This document shows, piece after piece, positions 51,248 through 59,930 of a DNA stretch of 64,000 nucleotides. Origin of the DNA: Thetidibacter halocola (GTDB lineage Bacteria; Pseudomonadota; Alphaproteobacteria; Rhodobacterales; Rhodobacteraceae). The stretch is from positions 62,001-126,000 of the forward strand of contig NZ_JAGTUU010000007.1 in assembly GCF_018224955.1 (NCBI RefSeq), written 5' to 3'. The notes beneath the pieces were generated by a model that ran no database searches, was not told the DNA's origin, and saw only the letters and a program-made list of their open reading frames with translations. A program made the translations under genes and the position numbers. How positions within the stretch are numbered: the stretch's first letter is position 1; every line of letters begins with the position of its first letter.

Positions 51248-51688
51248 ATGCCAAACCCCCGACTCGCCGTGCGCGCGGTGATCCTGCACGAGGACCGGTT
51301 GTTGCTGGTCAACGCCTATGCCGGAGACCGGTCGGACCTTTGGTGCGCGCCGGGCGGCGGGGTCGAACGCGGCGCCAGCTTGCCCGACAACCTGGCGCGC
51401 GAGGTCTTCGAGGAGACGGGCCTGCGGATCGCCGTCGGAGCGCCCTGCCTCGTGAACGAGTTCCATGATCCGGCAGGCACGTTCCACCAGGTCGAGGTGT
51501 TCTTTCGCGCGCGGATCGTCGAAGGGGTTCTGGACGAGGCATGGCGCGACCCCGACGGCGTGGTGTCACGGCGGGGTTTCTTTACCCGCGAGGCGGTGGC
51601 GGCGCTGCGGCTGAAGCCGTCGAGCCTGCCGCAGGTCGCCTGGCAGCGGGGCTTCGGATACGATCCGCTGGAGGCGATCGTGTCGTGA
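51248..51688 (+). CDS. Nudix hydrolase
   Basis: The ATG at 51248, preceded by AAAGGAG, gives 146 residues. The Nudix box reads GGGVERGASLPDNLAREVFE and continues ETGL: the REVFEETGL catalytic half is intact, but the glutamate normally following the glycine (G-x5-E) is alanine. The enzyme should hydrolyse a nucleoside diphosphate-X substrate, which cannot be named. Divergent from the lipase. Confidence 0.88.
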   Translation: MPNPRLAVRAVILHEDRLLLVNAYAGDRSDLWCAPGGGVERGASLPDNLAREVFEETGLRIAVGAPCLVNEFHDPAGTFHQVEVFFRARIVEGVLDEAWRDPDGVVSRRGFFTREAVAALRLKPSSLPQVAWQRGFGYDPLEAIVS

Positions 51689-51712
51689 CGCGCTCGGCAG
51701 GGGGACCTCGCC

Positions 51713-52552
51713 CTACTTGAGGACGGAAAGCGCCACGCCGCCGAGCACCGCGACCGAGGCCAAGACGAATTGCGTGGTCAGTGCCTCGCCCAGGAACAGC
51801 ATGCCGCCCGCCATGGCGATGACAGGGACGGTGAGTTGCGCCACCGCGGCGACGGTGCCCGGCAGTTGCGGCAGCACCCGATACCACAGCGCATAACCCA
51901 GGCCCGAAGTCAGCGCACCAGAGACGATTGCCAGCGTCAGGCCGGTTGCGCTCAGTGACACGATCTCGGCCGGGGTGGGCAGGGCCATCGCCAGCAGCAG
52001 GCCCAGCGGTGCGGCGAGCAGGAAATTCGCCGCTGTCGCCATCAGCGGGTCACGCGCCTTGCGCCCGGTCAGAGAATACGCGCCCCAGCCGATCCCGGCC
52101 GCGACCATCGCCAGCCCGTGCAGCGGCGACAACGTCGTGCCTGTGCCGGGCCAGAGCAGCCAGGCGAGCCCCGCAAAGGCCAGCGCCGCCCCGGCCCAGC
52201 GCCGTCCCGGCGGGCGTTCGCCGCCTGCAAGGCTGCCTGCGAACATCGTCACCTGCACCGTGCCGAACAGGATCAGTGCACCGAGGCCCGCGTCCAGCGC
52301 AAGGTAGGCGGTGGAAAACCCGTAGATGTAGACCAGCAGGCTTAGAACGCCCGCGACCCGTCCCGGCCCGCCCAGGGCAATCCCGCGTCGCAGGATCAGC
52401 ACCAGCAGCGTTAGAATAGCGGCGCCCGCGATCAGGCGGATCGTGCCGAATCCCGGCGCGTCGATGCCGTCGCCGGCCAGCGCGGCGCGGTTCAGAACGG
52501 AATTGGCGGCGAAGGCCACCATGGTCAGGGCGGTCAGAAGAAACAGGCGCAT
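51713..52552 (-). CDS. EamA/DMT-family transporter
   Basis: The 279-residue protein has ten hydrophobic segments in two EamA repeats, each ending with the short basic loop seen in this family; the second repeat has YALWYRVLPQLPGTVAAVAQLTVPV, typical of metabolite exporters. The substrate is unknown. It follows smc on the same strand but 39 bases apart and is convergent with the Nudix gene. Confidence 0.88.
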   Translation of the reverse strand: MRLFLLTALTMVAFAANSVLNRAALAGDGIDAPGFGTIRLIAGAAILTLLVLILRRGIALGGPGRVAGVLSLLVYIYGFSTAYLALDAGLGALILFGTVQVTMFAGSLAGGERPPGRRWAGAALAFAGLAWLLWPGTGTTLSPLHGLAMVAAGIGWGAYSLTGRKARDPLMATAANFLLAAPLGLLLAMALPTPAEIVSLSATGLTLAIVSGALTSGLGYALWYRVLPQLPGTVAAVAQLTVPVIAMAGGMLFLGEALTTQFVLASVAVLGGVALSVLK

Positions 52553-52591
52553 GGCGCAGCGTTACGCCATCGCGCCGGCGCCGAACAGGGG

Positions 52592-55500
52592 TCAGGCGAC
52601 CATCTGCTCTGCCTTGCGCAGGTCGACCGAGACCAGCTGGCTGACGCCCTGCTCCTGCATTGTGACGCCGAACAGGCGATCCATCCGCGCCATCGTCACC
52701 GCGTGGTGGGTGATGATGAGGAAGCGCGTGTCGGTCCGGCGGCACATCTCATCCAGCATGTCGCAAAAGCGGGTCACGTTGGCGTCGTCGAGCGGCGCGT
52801 CGACCTCGTCCAGAACGCAGATCGGCGCCGGATTCGCCAGGAACACGCCAAAGATCAGCGCCAGTGCGGTCAGCGTCTGTTCACCGCCCGAGAGCAGCGA
52901 CAGTGTCGACAGTTTCTTGCCCGGCGGCTGGCACATGATTTCAAGGCCGGCCTCCAGCGGGTCGTCGGATTCGACCATCACGAGGTTCGCCTCACCGCCG
53001 CCGAAGAGGTGTGTGAACAACATCGAGAAGTTGGCGTTCACCTGCTCGAAGGCGGTCAGCAGGCGTTCCCGCCCCTCGCGGTTCAAGCTGGCGATGCCGT
53101 TGCGCAGGGCACGCACCGCGTCTTCGAGGTCGGCCTTTTCGCGCTGGAGTTCGTCATGCTCGGTCTGGACCTCGCGGGCGTCCTCCTCGGCACGCAGGTT
53201 GACGGCGCCCAACGCATCGCGCTGGCGTTTCAGGCGGTTGACCTCGGCCTCGATCTGGTCGGCCTGGTCCATCGCTTCGGGATCGACGGCGAGTTGCGTC
53301 AGCAGCACGTCCGGCGTGGTTTCCAGGTCCTCGGTGATGCGCTCGGCGGCAAAGGCCACCGTCTCGCGCGCGGCGTCCAGCCGAGCCTCGGCCCGGGCGC
53401 GGGATTCGCGCGCCTCGCCGGCCAGACGCTCGGCCTCGCGTTCGGTCATGGCGGCTTCGCGCAGCGCACCCTCGGCGGCTGACAGCGCATCGCTGGCGTC
53501 GGCCTTGCGTCCCTCGGCCTCGGTGATGGCGGCGGAGAGTTCGTCGCGCTTGGCGGTCAGTTCGGCAGGAACGGTCGCGGCGTCGCGCAACTCGGCCTCT
53601 GACTGAGTCTTGCGGTCGGAAAGCTCGGTCGCGCGCTTTTCGGCGGTCTCGAGCCTGTGCCGCCAACCGGACAGCTCCTTGGTCACCTGCTGGCGGCGAC
53701 CCTTGCGCGCCTCGCCCTCGCGGCGCAATTCGTCATGGGTGGAACGGCGGGCCATCATCGTCATCCGCGCGGCCTCGACCGTCATGCGGATGTCCTCGAC
53801 ACGGGCGCGCGATTCTTCGAGATCGTCCAGCCCGGCAATGGCGCGTTCGGCCTCCAAAAGGACGCCGCGTGCCGCGGTGGCCTCGTCATCGAAGCGGGTC
53901 ACCGCCAGCCTGGCGCTGTCCAGACGGCTTTCGGCCATGGCGCGGTCGGCCTCGGCCCGGCTGAGGGCGCGGGCGGTGTCGGTCACGCGCTGGTCGGCGG
54001 CGCGGCGGGCCTCGCGCGCGGCCTTGTCGGCGCCGGTCAGGTCGGCGAGGCGCTGCGACAGCGCCTCGTGCGCGGCGCGGGTACCGTCCAGCCGGGCCTG
54101 CGCCGAGGCCATTTCCTGTTTCAGCGATTCCAGCCGGTTCAGCTGTTCCAACCGCAGCGCCGCGGCCGAGGGCTGATCCTCGGCCCAGGCGCGGTAGCCG
54201 TCCCAGCGCCACAGGTCGCCCTCCAGCGAGACCAGCCGCTGGCCCGGTTTCAGCAGGGGTTGCAGGCGCGGCGCGTCCTCGGCGTCGATCAGGCCGATCT
54301 GCGCCATGCGCCGGGCCAACACCTCGGGGACCGAGACATGGTTTGTCAGCGCGGTCACACCCTCGGGCAGGGGCTGGTCGCGGTCATAGGCGGGCAGCAC
54401 CGTCCAGCCGGTCGGGCCGTCGGCGGCGACCTCGGGGGCGCGCAGGTCGTCGGCCAGCGCGGCGCCCAGCGCCTTTTCGAACCCCTGTTCGACCTGCAAG
54501 CGGTCGAGGATTTGCCCGCCCTCGGCGGTGTCTCGGTCCAGCAACCGGGCCAACGCCGTCACCTCGGCGCGCAGCGCGTTCATCAGCCCTTCGGCCTCTG
54601 ACCGTTCGCCCCGCGCCTCGGCCTCGCGGACCTGTGTCTCGGCGCGGGCGGCCTCGGCCTCTTGCAGGGTCTCTTCGGCGCGCAGGGCCAGGTCCTGCGC
54701 GGCGGATTGCTCTTCGATGGCATGCTCAGCGGCGTCGCGGGCGGTGGCGAGGGTCTCGCCCGCCTGCTCGACGGTTTCGCGCGCGCGGTTGGCCTCGGTT
54801 TCGGCCCGCTCCAGCGTCTTGCGGCAATCGGAGAGATAGCGTTGCGCGGACTGGTGACGCGCCGACAGCCGCGCCATGTCCTCGGTCTGGGTGGCGAGAT
54901 CGGATTCGCGCGCCTGAAGCACGCTGGCTGCCTCGGACGCGCCCTCTGCCGCCTCGGCCAGACGGTCGTCATGGCCCTCGGATGCCTTGTCGAGTTCGCG
55001 CGCCTCCCATTCCAGTCTCTGGATCGTCTCGCCCGCGTCGCGGTTCAGCCCGGCCTCGCGCTCGATGTCGCGGGCCAGCTGTTCGATGCGGCGTTCCAGC
55101 GTGGCGATGGCGTCCTGCGCGCGGGCCTCCTGTTCGGTCAGGGCGTCGCGCTGCACCACCAGCCGTTGCAGGATGGCGGCGGCGATGGCCTCTTCCTCGC
55201 GCAGGGGGGGCAGGGTGTCCTCGGCGGCCTGGCGGCGCTCGGACGCCTCGCGCGACAGGCGCTCGGCCTTGGCGGCGGCGGTAATGCGCTCGCGGTGGTC
55301 GGCCTCGGCGCGCAGGCGGGCCTCGTCGGCCTCGCGCCAGCGGCGATAGAGCAACAAGCCCTCGGCCCGGCGCAATTCCTCGCCGATGGCGCGATAGCGC
55401 GCGGCCTGCTTGGCCTGCCGGTCCAGCTGTGCCAGCTGGTTGGCAAGCTGTTCCAGCACGTCGTCGACGCGCAGCAGGTTGGCCTCGGTCCCCTTCAGCT

Positions 55501-56047
55501 TCAGCTCGGCCTCGTGCCGGCGCTGATACAGGCCGCCGATCCCGGCGGCATCCTCCAGCACCCGGCGGCGGTTCTTGGGCTTGGCATTGATCAGTTCCGA
55601 GATCTGCCCCTGCCGCACCAGCGCCGGAGAGGTCGATCCGGTCGAGGCGTCGGCGAACAGCATCTGGACATCGCGCGCCCGCGTATCCTTGCCGTTCACC
55701 TTGTAGGCGCTGCCCACGTCGCGAGTGATGCGGCGCACGATGTCCAGATGGTCGCTGTCATTGTAGCCGGCGGGCGCCAGCCGGTCGGAATTGTCGATGG
55801 TCAGGCAGACCTCGGCAAAGTTGCGTGCCGGGCGCGAGGCGGCCCCGGCAAAGATCACGTCCTCCATCCCGCCGCCGCGCATGGCGGTGGGGCGGTTCTC
55901 GCCCATGACCCAGCGCAATGCTTCGAGCAGGTTGGATTTGCCGCAGCCATTTGGCCCCACGACTCCGGTCAGGCCCCGAGCGATGATGAGATCGGTCGGG
56001 TCGACGAAGCTCTTGAAGCCGGTCAGTCTGAGCTTGGTAAAGCGCAT
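52592..56047 (-). CDS. smc: Chromosome segregation protein SMC
   Basis: The 1151-residue protein has an N-terminal Walker A (GPNGCGKS, 31-38), a long coiled coil, a hinge around 500-660 (GFEKALGAALADDL ... GLIDAEDAPRL), the returning coil, and the C-terminal signature LLSGGEQTLTALAL with Walker B ICVLDEVDAPLDDAN. It is the bacterial condensin core, working with ScpA and ScpB, which are not here. A lipoprotein gene lies 112 bases upstream on the same strand. Confidence 0.98.
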   Translation of the reverse strand: MRFTKLRLTGFKSFVDPTDLIIARGLTGVVGPNGCGKSNLLEALRWVMGENRPTAMRGGGMEDVIFAGAASRPARNFAEVCLTIDNSDRLAPAGYNDSDHLDIVRRITRDVGSAYKVNGKDTRARDVQMLFADASTGSTSPALVRQGQISELINAKPKNRRRVLEDAAGIGGLYQRRHEAELKLKGTEANLLRVDDVLEQLANQLAQLDRQAKQAARYRAIGEELRRAEGLLLYRRWREADEARLRAEADHRERITAAAKAERLSREASERRQAAEDTLPPLREEEAIAAAILQRLVVQRDALTEQEARAQDAIATLERRIEQLARDIEREAGLNRDAGETIQRLEWEARELDKASEGHDDRLAEAAEGASEAASVLQARESDLATQTEDMARLSARHQSAQRYLSDCRKTLERAETEANRARETVEQAGETLATARDAAEHAIEEQSAAQDLALRAEETLQEAEAARAETQVREAEARGERSEAEGLMNALRAEVTALARLLDRDTAEGGQILDRLQVEQGFEKALGAALADDLRAPEVAADGPTGWTVLPAYDRDQPLPEGVTALTNHVSVPEVLARRMAQIGLIDAEDAPRLQPLLKPGQRLVSLEGDLWRWDGYRAWAEDQPSAAALRLEQLNRLESLKQEMASAQARLDGTRAAHEALSQRLADLTGADKAAREARRAADQRVTDTARALSRAEADRAMAESRLDSARLAVTRFDDEATAARGVLLEAERAIAGLDDLEESRARVEDIRMTVEAARMTMMARRSTHDELRREGEARKGRRQQVTKELSGWRHRLETAEKRATELSDRKTQSEAELRDAATVPAELTAKRDELSAAITEAEGRKADASDALSAAEGALREAAMTEREAERLAGEARESRARAEARLDAARETVAFAAERITEDLETTPDVLLTQLAVDPEAMDQADQIEAEVNRLKRQRDALGAVNLRAEEDAREVQTEHDELQREKADLEDAVRALRNGIASLNREGRERLLTAFEQVNANFSMLFTHLFGGGEANLVMVESDDPLEAGLEIMCQPPGKKLSTLSLLSGGEQTLTALALIFGVFLANPAPICVLDEVDAPLDDANVTRFCDMLDEMCRRTDTRFLIITHHAVTMARMDRLFGVTMQEQGVSQLVSVDLRKAEQMVA

Positions 56048-56159
56048 GGCGGCAGACCTTGTTTCACAGGGTCCAAGTCTGGAATCCGGCCAAGGGTCGA
56101 GTCAAGGGCACGAACCGCGTATTTGGCGTGACAGCCTGATTTGTCCACAAGATATTGCG

Positions 56160-56546
56160 TCAGCGCGCGCTACATACCAGCCCGCTGGAGGGGCTGTTCC
56201 CCGTGGTCAGGTCGCAAAAGAAGGTGCGGTCGCGTTTCGGGCGGCGCGGTGCCTTGCGGCCGTCGCAGGACAGGCCCATCAGCATCATCGCCGGGTCGCC
56301 CTCGATCCAGGCGGGGCGGCAGCCGGGCAATTCCGCCTCGACCACGAAGGCGGCCTTGCGCGCCACCGTTTCGAAGCGCGGCATCCATTCGGGCGAGGTG
56401 CGGATCACCTCCACGAGGTCGCCGGCGAAGCGCAGGGTGAAGCGCGATCCATCGAATTCGCGTTGCACCGCCGGGGCGGAGCCGAAACCGGGACCGGCAC
56501 TGTCACAGGCGGCCAGAAGCATGACAAGGGCAATCAAGAGGCGCAT
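56160..56546 (-). CDS. Hypothetical lipoprotein upstream of smc
   Basis: From the ATG at 56546 it has 128 residues with a lipobox LLAAC (C14) and a small domain with conserved-looking cysteines. I do not recognise the family. An in-frame ATG at 56567, seven codons upstream, is an alternative start. Neither start has a clear ribosome site, so a leaderless message is possible. It may be co-transcribed with smc. Confidence 0.65.
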   Translation of the reverse strand: MRLLIALVMLLAACDSAGPGFGSAPAVQREFDGSRFTLRFAGDLVEVIRTSPEWMPRFETVARKAAFVVEAELPGCRPAWIEGDPAMMLMGLSCDGRKAPRRPKRDRTFFCDLTTGNSPSSGLVCSAR

Positions 56547-56569
56547 GACCACAGCTTGCGACAGCATGG

Positions 56570-56585
56570 TTAGCGTCGGGTTAAC
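56570..56585. promoter_or_regulatory. CtrA-like box upstream of the lipoprotein-smc genes
   Basis: TTAG-N7-TTAAC is one mismatch from the CtrA consensus TTAA-N7-TTAAC. It is 24 bases from the lipoprotein ATG at 56546 and directly beside the alternative ATG. This closeness would fit repression or a leaderless start better than classical activation. Confidence 0.45.
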
Positions 56586-56616
56586 GCGCCAGGACCTCGG
56601 CCGGGTTTCGACCGGT

Positions 56617-56630
56617 TTGACGTAGATCAA
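56617..56630. promoter_or_regulatory. FNR/FnrL-like box
   Basis: TTGAC-GTAG-ATCAA differs from the FNR consensus TTGAT-N4-ATCAA by one base. Its centre is 68 bases before the start of the membrane protein at 56692, so a class II arrangement (centre at minus 41.5) would put the transcription start near 56665. A TTGCATGCAA palindrome follows at 56645-56654. Confidence 0.65.
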
Positions 56631-56691
56631 TTGAATTCCATAGTTTGCATGCAATACGTATTCCTTAAATTGAATACAAAAGGGGGCCGCC

Positions 56692-57906
56692 ATGGCTGAC
56701 ACACTGAAAAGACCGGCAGACACCTATTCTCCGCTGTATTTTCTTGCTTCTCTGGGCGCCGGCGGAATCGCCGTTACCTTCTTCATGTTCCTGATGTTCT
56801 GGGTGCCGCATCCGGACCGCCCTGTTCCGGTGTTCGAGGACATCTCGGCGGCCTTCACCAAGGGCGGTGCCGCGCTTCAGGCTGGGATCGTGATCGCCGT
56901 GCTGGGTATCGCGCTGTTTGCCGTCCTGAACATCAAGTCGCTGCTGTGGAACCTATCCTCCTACGCCACATTCAAGAGGACACAGGCTTACAAGACGCTT
57001 CGCAACTCCAATGCCGAATCGACGCTGCTGGCCATGCCGCTGGCCTTGGCGATGAGCGTGAACGCGCTGTTCATCGTCGGGCTCGTCTTTGTGCCCGGTC
57101 TGTGGAGCGTGGTGGAATACCTGTTTCCGATGGCGCTGGTGGCCTTCGGCGCGATCGCCTGGATCGCCTTCCGCCTGATCGGCGATTTCCTGGGCCGGGT
57201 CCTGTCGAAGGGTGGCGTGTTCGACGTAACCGCGCACAACTCGTTTGCCCAACTCCTGCCCGCCTTCGCCGTGTCAATGATCGCCGTCGGCTTTTCCGCC
57301 CCCGCAGCGATGAGCACGACGCCTGCGACCGTGACCGTGGCGCTTCTGCTGTCGACGGTGCTGGGCGTCGTCGCCATCCTCTATACGCTGCTGGCCGCCG
57401 CGACCGCGGTGGGTTCGATGCTTCAGCATGGCACCGCGCGCGAGGCCGGACCGACGCTGATGATCGTCGTGCCCATCGTCACCGTGTTGGGTATCATGGC
57501 ATTGCGCCAGAACCACGGGCTGCACACGACCTTTGGCGTGCATGGCGGCGATGGCGAGACGATGATCTTTCTCGCGCGACTGCTTTCGATCCAGATTGCC
57601 TTTCTTGGTCTTGGCGCGGTCGTGTTGCAGGCGCAGGGGTATTTCAAGGATTTCGTGATCGGGTCGCGGACCTCGCCCGGTTCCTATGCGCTGGTCTGCC
57701 CGGCCGTGGCCTTTTCGGTGATGATGCATTTCTTCATCAACAAGGGCTTGGTCGCGGCAGGCGCCATCGCCAAGTTCGGCTTGGCCTACTGGTCGCTGTC
57801 GGCCGTGGCCATCGCGGCGCAGATCGTGGCGATCCTGCTGGTCTGGCGTCTGGGGCGGCAGCACTTCGCACGCCGCGCCGATGCGGTTGCCGTGCCGGCG
57901 GAATAA
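56692..57906 (+). CDS. Ten-helix membrane protein, TsoY-like, under FNR-type control
   Basis: The 404-residue protein has about ten membrane segments, spaced like TDT/TehA-type channels, and a central extracytoplasmic loop with RQNHGLHTTFGVHGGDGET. From memory it resembles the family NCBI names TsoY, some members of which are labelled selenoproteins; no in-frame TGA occurs here. AAAGGGGGCC precedes the ATG. The FNR-like box points to induction at low oxygen. Substrate and role unknown. Confidence 0.55.
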   Translation: MADTLKRPADTYSPLYFLASLGAGGIAVTFFMFLMFWVPHPDRPVPVFEDISAAFTKGGAALQAGIVIAVLGIALFAVLNIKSLLWNLSSYATFKRTQAYKTLRNSNAESTLLAMPLALAMSVNALFIVGLVFVPGLWSVVEYLFPMALVAFGAIAWIAFRLIGDFLGRVLSKGGVFDVTAHNSFAQLLPAFAVSMIAVGFSAPAAMSTTPATVTVALLLSTVLGVVAILYTLLAAATAVGSMLQHGTAREAGPTLMIVVPIVTVLGIMALRQNHGLHTTFGVHGGDGETMIFLARLLSIQIAFLGLGAVVLQAQGYFKDFVIGSRTSPGSYALVCPAVAFSVMMHFFINKGLVAAGAIAKFGLAYWSLSAVAIAAQIVAILLVWRLGRQHFARRADAVAVPAE

Positions 57907-57930
57907 CCCCCCGTTCGTCCGTCACATGGC

Positions 57931-57963
57931 AAGACCGGGTCGCGTAAGCGGCCCGGTCTTTTC
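57931..57963 (+). terminator. Rho-independent terminator after the FNR-box membrane gene
   Basis: AAGACCGGG (57931-57939) and CCCGGTCTT (57952-57960) form a nine-base stem with a 12-base loop, continuing into TTC on the plus strand. It is 25 bases after the stop and just before the end of the convergent aldolase. Confidence 0.85.
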
Positions 57964-57971
57964 ATGCCGGG

Positions 57972-58748
57972 TCAGTCGGCGATACGCGCCTGCCACTTGG
58001 CCGCCAGGCTGCGCATCGTCTCGGCAAAGATCACAAGGTCGGCGCCCACGGCGACAAAGCTCGCCCCGCTGGCGAAATGCCGTTCGATCGCGTCGTCGGG
58101 CACGTCGATGATCCCCGCAGGCTTGCCGGCGGCGCGGATGCGGCGCAGCGCGTCGGCCACGCGGTCGAGCATGACGGGATTGTTCATGTCGGTCAGATAG
58201 CCCATGTCGGCGGCCAGGTCGGCCGGGCCCACAAAGGCGGCATCGACCCCTTCGACCGCCAGGATGTCCTCGAGATTGTCGTAGCCGGCCTGTGTCTCGA
58301 TCTGCACGACCAGGCACATCTGGTCATTCGCCGTCGCTGCATAATCCTGCACCGTGTTGAAATGCGAGGCGCGCCCCAGCGGATAGCCCACGCCGCGGAT
58401 GCCGTGCGGCGGATAGCGCATGGCGCGGACGATGGCGCGGGCCTGATCGGCGGTGCTGACCATCGGCGCCAGCAGAGACTGCACGCCGGCATCCAGCGCC
58501 TGCTTGATGAGCCAGGGCTCGTTCACCGGCAGGCGCAGCACGGGGGCTACATGCGGCTCGAGCACCTGCAACTGCGCGACGATGCTGCGCAGGTCGTTGG
58601 GGGCGTGTTCGCCGTCGATCAGCACCCAGTCAAAGCCCGCGCGGGCCACGGCCTCGGCCATGTAGGGATCGCACATGCCCATCCACATGCCGATGCTGCG
58701 GGGCTTGTCGCGCAGGAGCGCCTTGAAGCGGTTTTTCGGGGCTGCCAT
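57972..58748 (-). CDS. HpcH/HpaI-family aldolase
   Basis: The 258-residue protein is a class II TIM-barrel aldolase: GFDWVLIDGEHAPND, the active-site arginine region LRLPVNEP, the metal residues in VQIETQAGYDNLEDI (E) and AAFVGPADLAADMG (D). Members cleave 4-hydroxy-2-oxoacids such as 4-hydroxy-2-oxoheptanedioate or 2-keto-3-deoxy-rhamnonate to pyruvate and an aldehyde. The exact substrate is not given by context. It lies 9 bases after the small membrane gene that follows mipZ. Confidence 0.88.
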   Translation of the reverse strand: MAAPKNRFKALLRDKPRSIGMWMGMCDPYMAEAVARAGFDWVLIDGEHAPNDLRSIVAQLQVLEPHVAPVLRLPVNEPWLIKQALDAGVQSLLAPMVSTADQARAIVRAMRYPPHGIRGVGYPLGRASHFNTVQDYAATANDQMCLVVQIETQAGYDNLEDILAVEGVDAAFVGPADLAADMGYLTDMNNPVMLDRVADALRRIRAAGKPAGIIDVPDDAIERHFASGASFVAVGADLVIFAETMRSLAAKWQARIAD

Positions 58749-58757
58749 GACCGACCT

Positions 58758-58949
58758 CTACCTGTTGCGCCAGAGTTTCAGGGCGGACCAGATCGCCGTC
58801 CCGCCAAAGAAGGCACCCGCGATGCCGATCACCTCGACCAGCGCGGGCCCGTTCGGAATGCCGCGGATCGCGATGGCCGCCACCATCAGGCAAAGCCCGG
58901 CAAGGCTGAAGATGAGGCGGAACCAAAGCTCGCCCCGGTCCGGTTTCAA
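58758..58949 (-). CDS. Small two-helix membrane protein downstream of mipZ
   Basis: The 63-residue protein has two hydrophobic helices (about 10-30 and 38-55) and no motif I recognise. It overlaps the mipZ stop by four bases and is followed nine bases later by the aldolase, so it belongs to the mipZ transcript. Confidence 0.65.
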   Translation of the reverse strand: MKPDRGELWFRLIFSLAGLCLMVAAIAIRGIPNGPALVEVIGIAGAFFGGTAIWSALKLWRNR

Positions 58950-59755
58950 AATCGCACCTCTACCCCCGGCAGGTTCAGCGCCTTGATCAGGTCGCGCAGT
59001 TCCTGTCGTGCGGCGACGTTCGAGATGTTCAGTTGCTTGACGCCGACATCCTTGAGGTCAAGCAGGGTCAGACCGCGCGGAAAGAGTTCGCGGAACACGA
59101 CGCGTTCCGAAAAGCCCGGAACGATGCGAAAGCCGATCCGCTTGGACAGGCGTTCCAGGGCGCGTTCGATCTTCATCTTGTTGACCATCTGCTGTGCGCC
59201 AAGACGGTTGCGCAAAACGACCCAGTCGATCGGCTGCAAGCCCGCCTGCGCCCGCAACTGCCGGGCGGACCAGACCATTTCCGAATAGACGGACGGGCCT
59301 AGGATCTTGACCCCGTCATTGTCGACCCGCGCCAGGAGATCGAAATCGATGAAACTGTCGTTCATCGGGGTAATCAGCGTGTCGGCCAGCGAATGCGCCA
59401 CCTGGCTTAGCCGTGTATGCGATCCAGGGCAGTCGATGATGATGAAATCCGACTTGCCCTCAAGTTCGGCGACCGCGTGGCTAAGGCGATGGTCATAGGC
59501 GTTCTCGCCCGGGGTCAGGCTGTCCGCCTCGATCTGCGGTAATTCCGCCAGCACCGGGCTGGGCAGGTCCATCCCGGATTTCTTGAGGAAGGCATAGCGG
59601 TTGTCCAGGTAGCGGCCAAGCGTGCGCTGCCTCAGGTCTAGGTCCAGTGCGCCAACGCGATGGCCAAGCCGCGCCAGCGCGGTCGCCACGTGCATCGAGA
59701 CGGTGGATTTGCCCGCGCCGCCCTTTTCGTTCCCGACAACGATGATATGTGCCAA
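58946..59755 (-). CDS. mipZ: Division-plane positioning ATPase MipZ
   Basis: The 269-residue ParA-type ATPase has the deviant Walker A KGGAGKST (11-18), DLDLRQRTLGRYLDNR, DFIIIDCPG and the MipZ-specific TPMNDSFIDFDLL, WVVLRNRL and RVVFRELFPRGLTLLDL. MipZ binds ParB near the origin and forms a gradient that inhibits FtsZ assembly, placing the division site at midcell. A short gap upstream (59756-59930) holds its promoter and the ATP synthase terminators. Confidence 0.95.
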   Translation of the reverse strand: MAHIIVVGNEKGGAGKSTVSMHVATALARLGHRVGALDLDLRQRTLGRYLDNRYAFLKKSGMDLPSPVLAELPQIEADSLTPGENAYDHRLSHAVAELEGKSDFIIIDCPGSHTRLSQVAHSLADTLITPMNDSFIDFDLLARVDNDGVKILGPSVYSEMVWSARQLRAQAGLQPIDWVVLRNRLGAQQMVNKMKIERALERLSKRIGFRIVPGFSERVVFRELFPRGLTLLDLKDVGVKQLNISNVAARQELRDLIKALNLPGVEVRF

Positions 59756-59880
59756 ACCTTGCCCCTCGGTTACGCTTTCTTGTCGAACCGTGGGAGAATC
59801 CTATCCCGCACGGGCTGTCAAGCCTAGCGGGGGCGTAACACGCGCGCTCAGCCGTGGCTGCGCGGCCATAGGCGAAACGG

Positions 59881-59930
59881 CAAAAGGCCCGGCGCAGGGC
59901 CGGGCCTTTGCATTTCCGGTGACCCGGAAA
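59881..59930 (-). terminator. Tandem terminator hairpins of the atp operon
   Basis: Reading leftward, TTTCCGG-GTCA-CCGGAAA (59930-59913) directly abuts the atpF stop, then AAGGCCCGG and CCGGGCCTT (59908-59884) are followed by TTTTG. The second is a good Rho-independent terminator; the first may protect the 3' end. Confidence 0.85.

Noticed and set aside
54528-54839. Short frames inside smc
   Set aside because: Coiled-coil coding sequence of high GC gives many open shadow frames; none has a start context or motif.
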